Assembly (NCBI RefSeq): GCF_001662305.1
Contig: NZ_BDEP01000001.1
Coordinates: 62,001 to 126,000, forward strand
Direction of reading: 5' to 3'
Source of the DNA: Halomonas caseinilytica
GTDB taxonomy: Bacteria; Pseudomonadota; Gammaproteobacteria; Pseudomonadales; Halomonadaceae
Length of the DNA: 64,000 bases
Shown: piece by piece, positions 63,745 through 64,000 of the stretch
Layout: the number at the start of each line of letters is the position of its first letter
Position numbering within the stretch: the first letter of the stretch is position 1
Program-made: the position numbers and the translations under genes
Notes under the pieces: generated by a model
Told to the model about the DNA's origin: nothing
Database searches by the model: none
Seen by the model: only the letters and a program-made list of their open reading frames with translations

Positions 63745-64000
63745 GGGGTGATCTCCTCGGTGGGGGTGGGCACGGCATCGGTGAGTCGGGTCACCGGCAG
63801 GGCGGTAGCCAGGCAGGTGGCGAAGCAGCCAAGGATCAGCAGCAGGCCCAGGGAGCTGCCACCGGCATCGATGCCCAGGCCGACCAACCAGGGGCCCAGG
63901 GACAGACTGCACATCATCACGAAGCAGCCGATGGCGGTGAGCTCGCCGTGGCGATCCAGTTGGGACAAAGCGCCCTGTAGATAGGGCAGAGTGAATGCCC
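63741..64000 (-). CDS. C-terminal end of an MFS-type transporter (5' truncated by window edge)
   Basis: The open frame enters from the right edge and ends at 63741. About 86 residues are visible, with two hydrophobic helices (AIGCFVMMCSLSLGPWLVGL and GLLLILGCFATCLATALPV) typical of the last helices of an MFS permease. It overlaps the amidase start by four bases, so it is probably the first visible gene of the same operon. Confidence 0.65.
   Translation of the reverse strand, partial: AFTLPYLQGALSQLDRHGELTAIGCFVMMCSLSLGPWLVGLGIDAGGSSLGLLLILGCFATCLATALPVTRLTDAVPTPTEEITP

Overview
The window is a GC-rich, gene-dense stretch of a gammaproteobacterial chromosome. The gene content (TRAP transporters, NhaC antiporter, a large aromatic-acid cluster beside glnE, aroQ and dgkA) points to Halomonas or a close relative in the Halomonadaceae. 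This is an inference; no rRNA or tRNA gene is present to confirm it. I saw no insertion sequence, integrase, CRISPR array or prophage.

Layout. 1-7.5 kb: end of an unrecognised gene; a LysR regulator divergent from a PACE-type and an SMR-type efflux gene that overlap; PBP4 (dacB); a second LysR regulator divergent from a DUF3311 protein, sodium:solute symporter and M20 amidohydrolase operon. 7.5-11.5 kb: housekeeping dgkA, glnE and aroQ. 11.5-14.7 kb: a PRISE-like reductase divergent from a LysR regulator, then an AEC transporter.

14.8-24.0 kb is a protocatechuate branch of the beta-ketoadipate pathway: an IclR regulator (pcaR-like), pcaB, pcaI, pcaJ, pcaF, a fused pcaD-pcaC, pcaQ, pcaH and pcaG. 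24.2-38.1 kb holds a MarR regulator, a feruloyl-CoA-synthase-type ligase, a 4HBT thioesterase, a TRAP transporter, a two-domain CoA-transferase, an unusual thiolase, a DcaP-like porin and, on the other strand, an acyl-CoA dehydrogenase, an HSD10-like dehydrogenase and an enoyl-CoA hydratase. These fit CoA-dependent beta-oxidation of hydroxycinnamates or phenylpropanoids to 4-hydroxybenzoate or vanillate. 38.4-45.5 kb has vanA, vanB and a TRAP binding protein, divergent from vanR and a second complete TRAP system. 45.6-54.2 kb has a LysR regulator, a benzoylformate decarboxylase, a frameshifted TRAP binding protein, an aryl-aldehyde dehydrogenase, an exported MBL-fold protein and pobR/pobA. All these routes converge on protocatechuate and then acetyl-CoA and succinyl-CoA.

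54.6-64 kb is unrelated: an M48 lipoprotease, an ion channel, small membrane proteins, an LLM oxidoreductase, and a co-directional agmatine/polyamine-like group (MFS end, amidase, class III aminotransferase, NhaC, agmatine deiminase).

The most interesting result is regulatory. Two different palindromes recur upstream of separate operons. ATTGTTT-N7-AAACAAT lies before the ligase, the first TRAP operon, the CoA-transferase operon and the hydratase operon; a MarR regulon is the likely explanation. GTTC-N4-TGCGAAC lies in the pcaR-pcaB gap, before the second TRAP operon and before the MBL-fold gene, with looser copies before pcaI; an IclR/PcaR regulon is the likely explanation. Three TGGATCCA palindromes of the VanR type sit between vanA and vanR. 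Together they suggest that transport, side-chain degradation and ring cleavage are wired as three overlapping regulons in about 38 kb.
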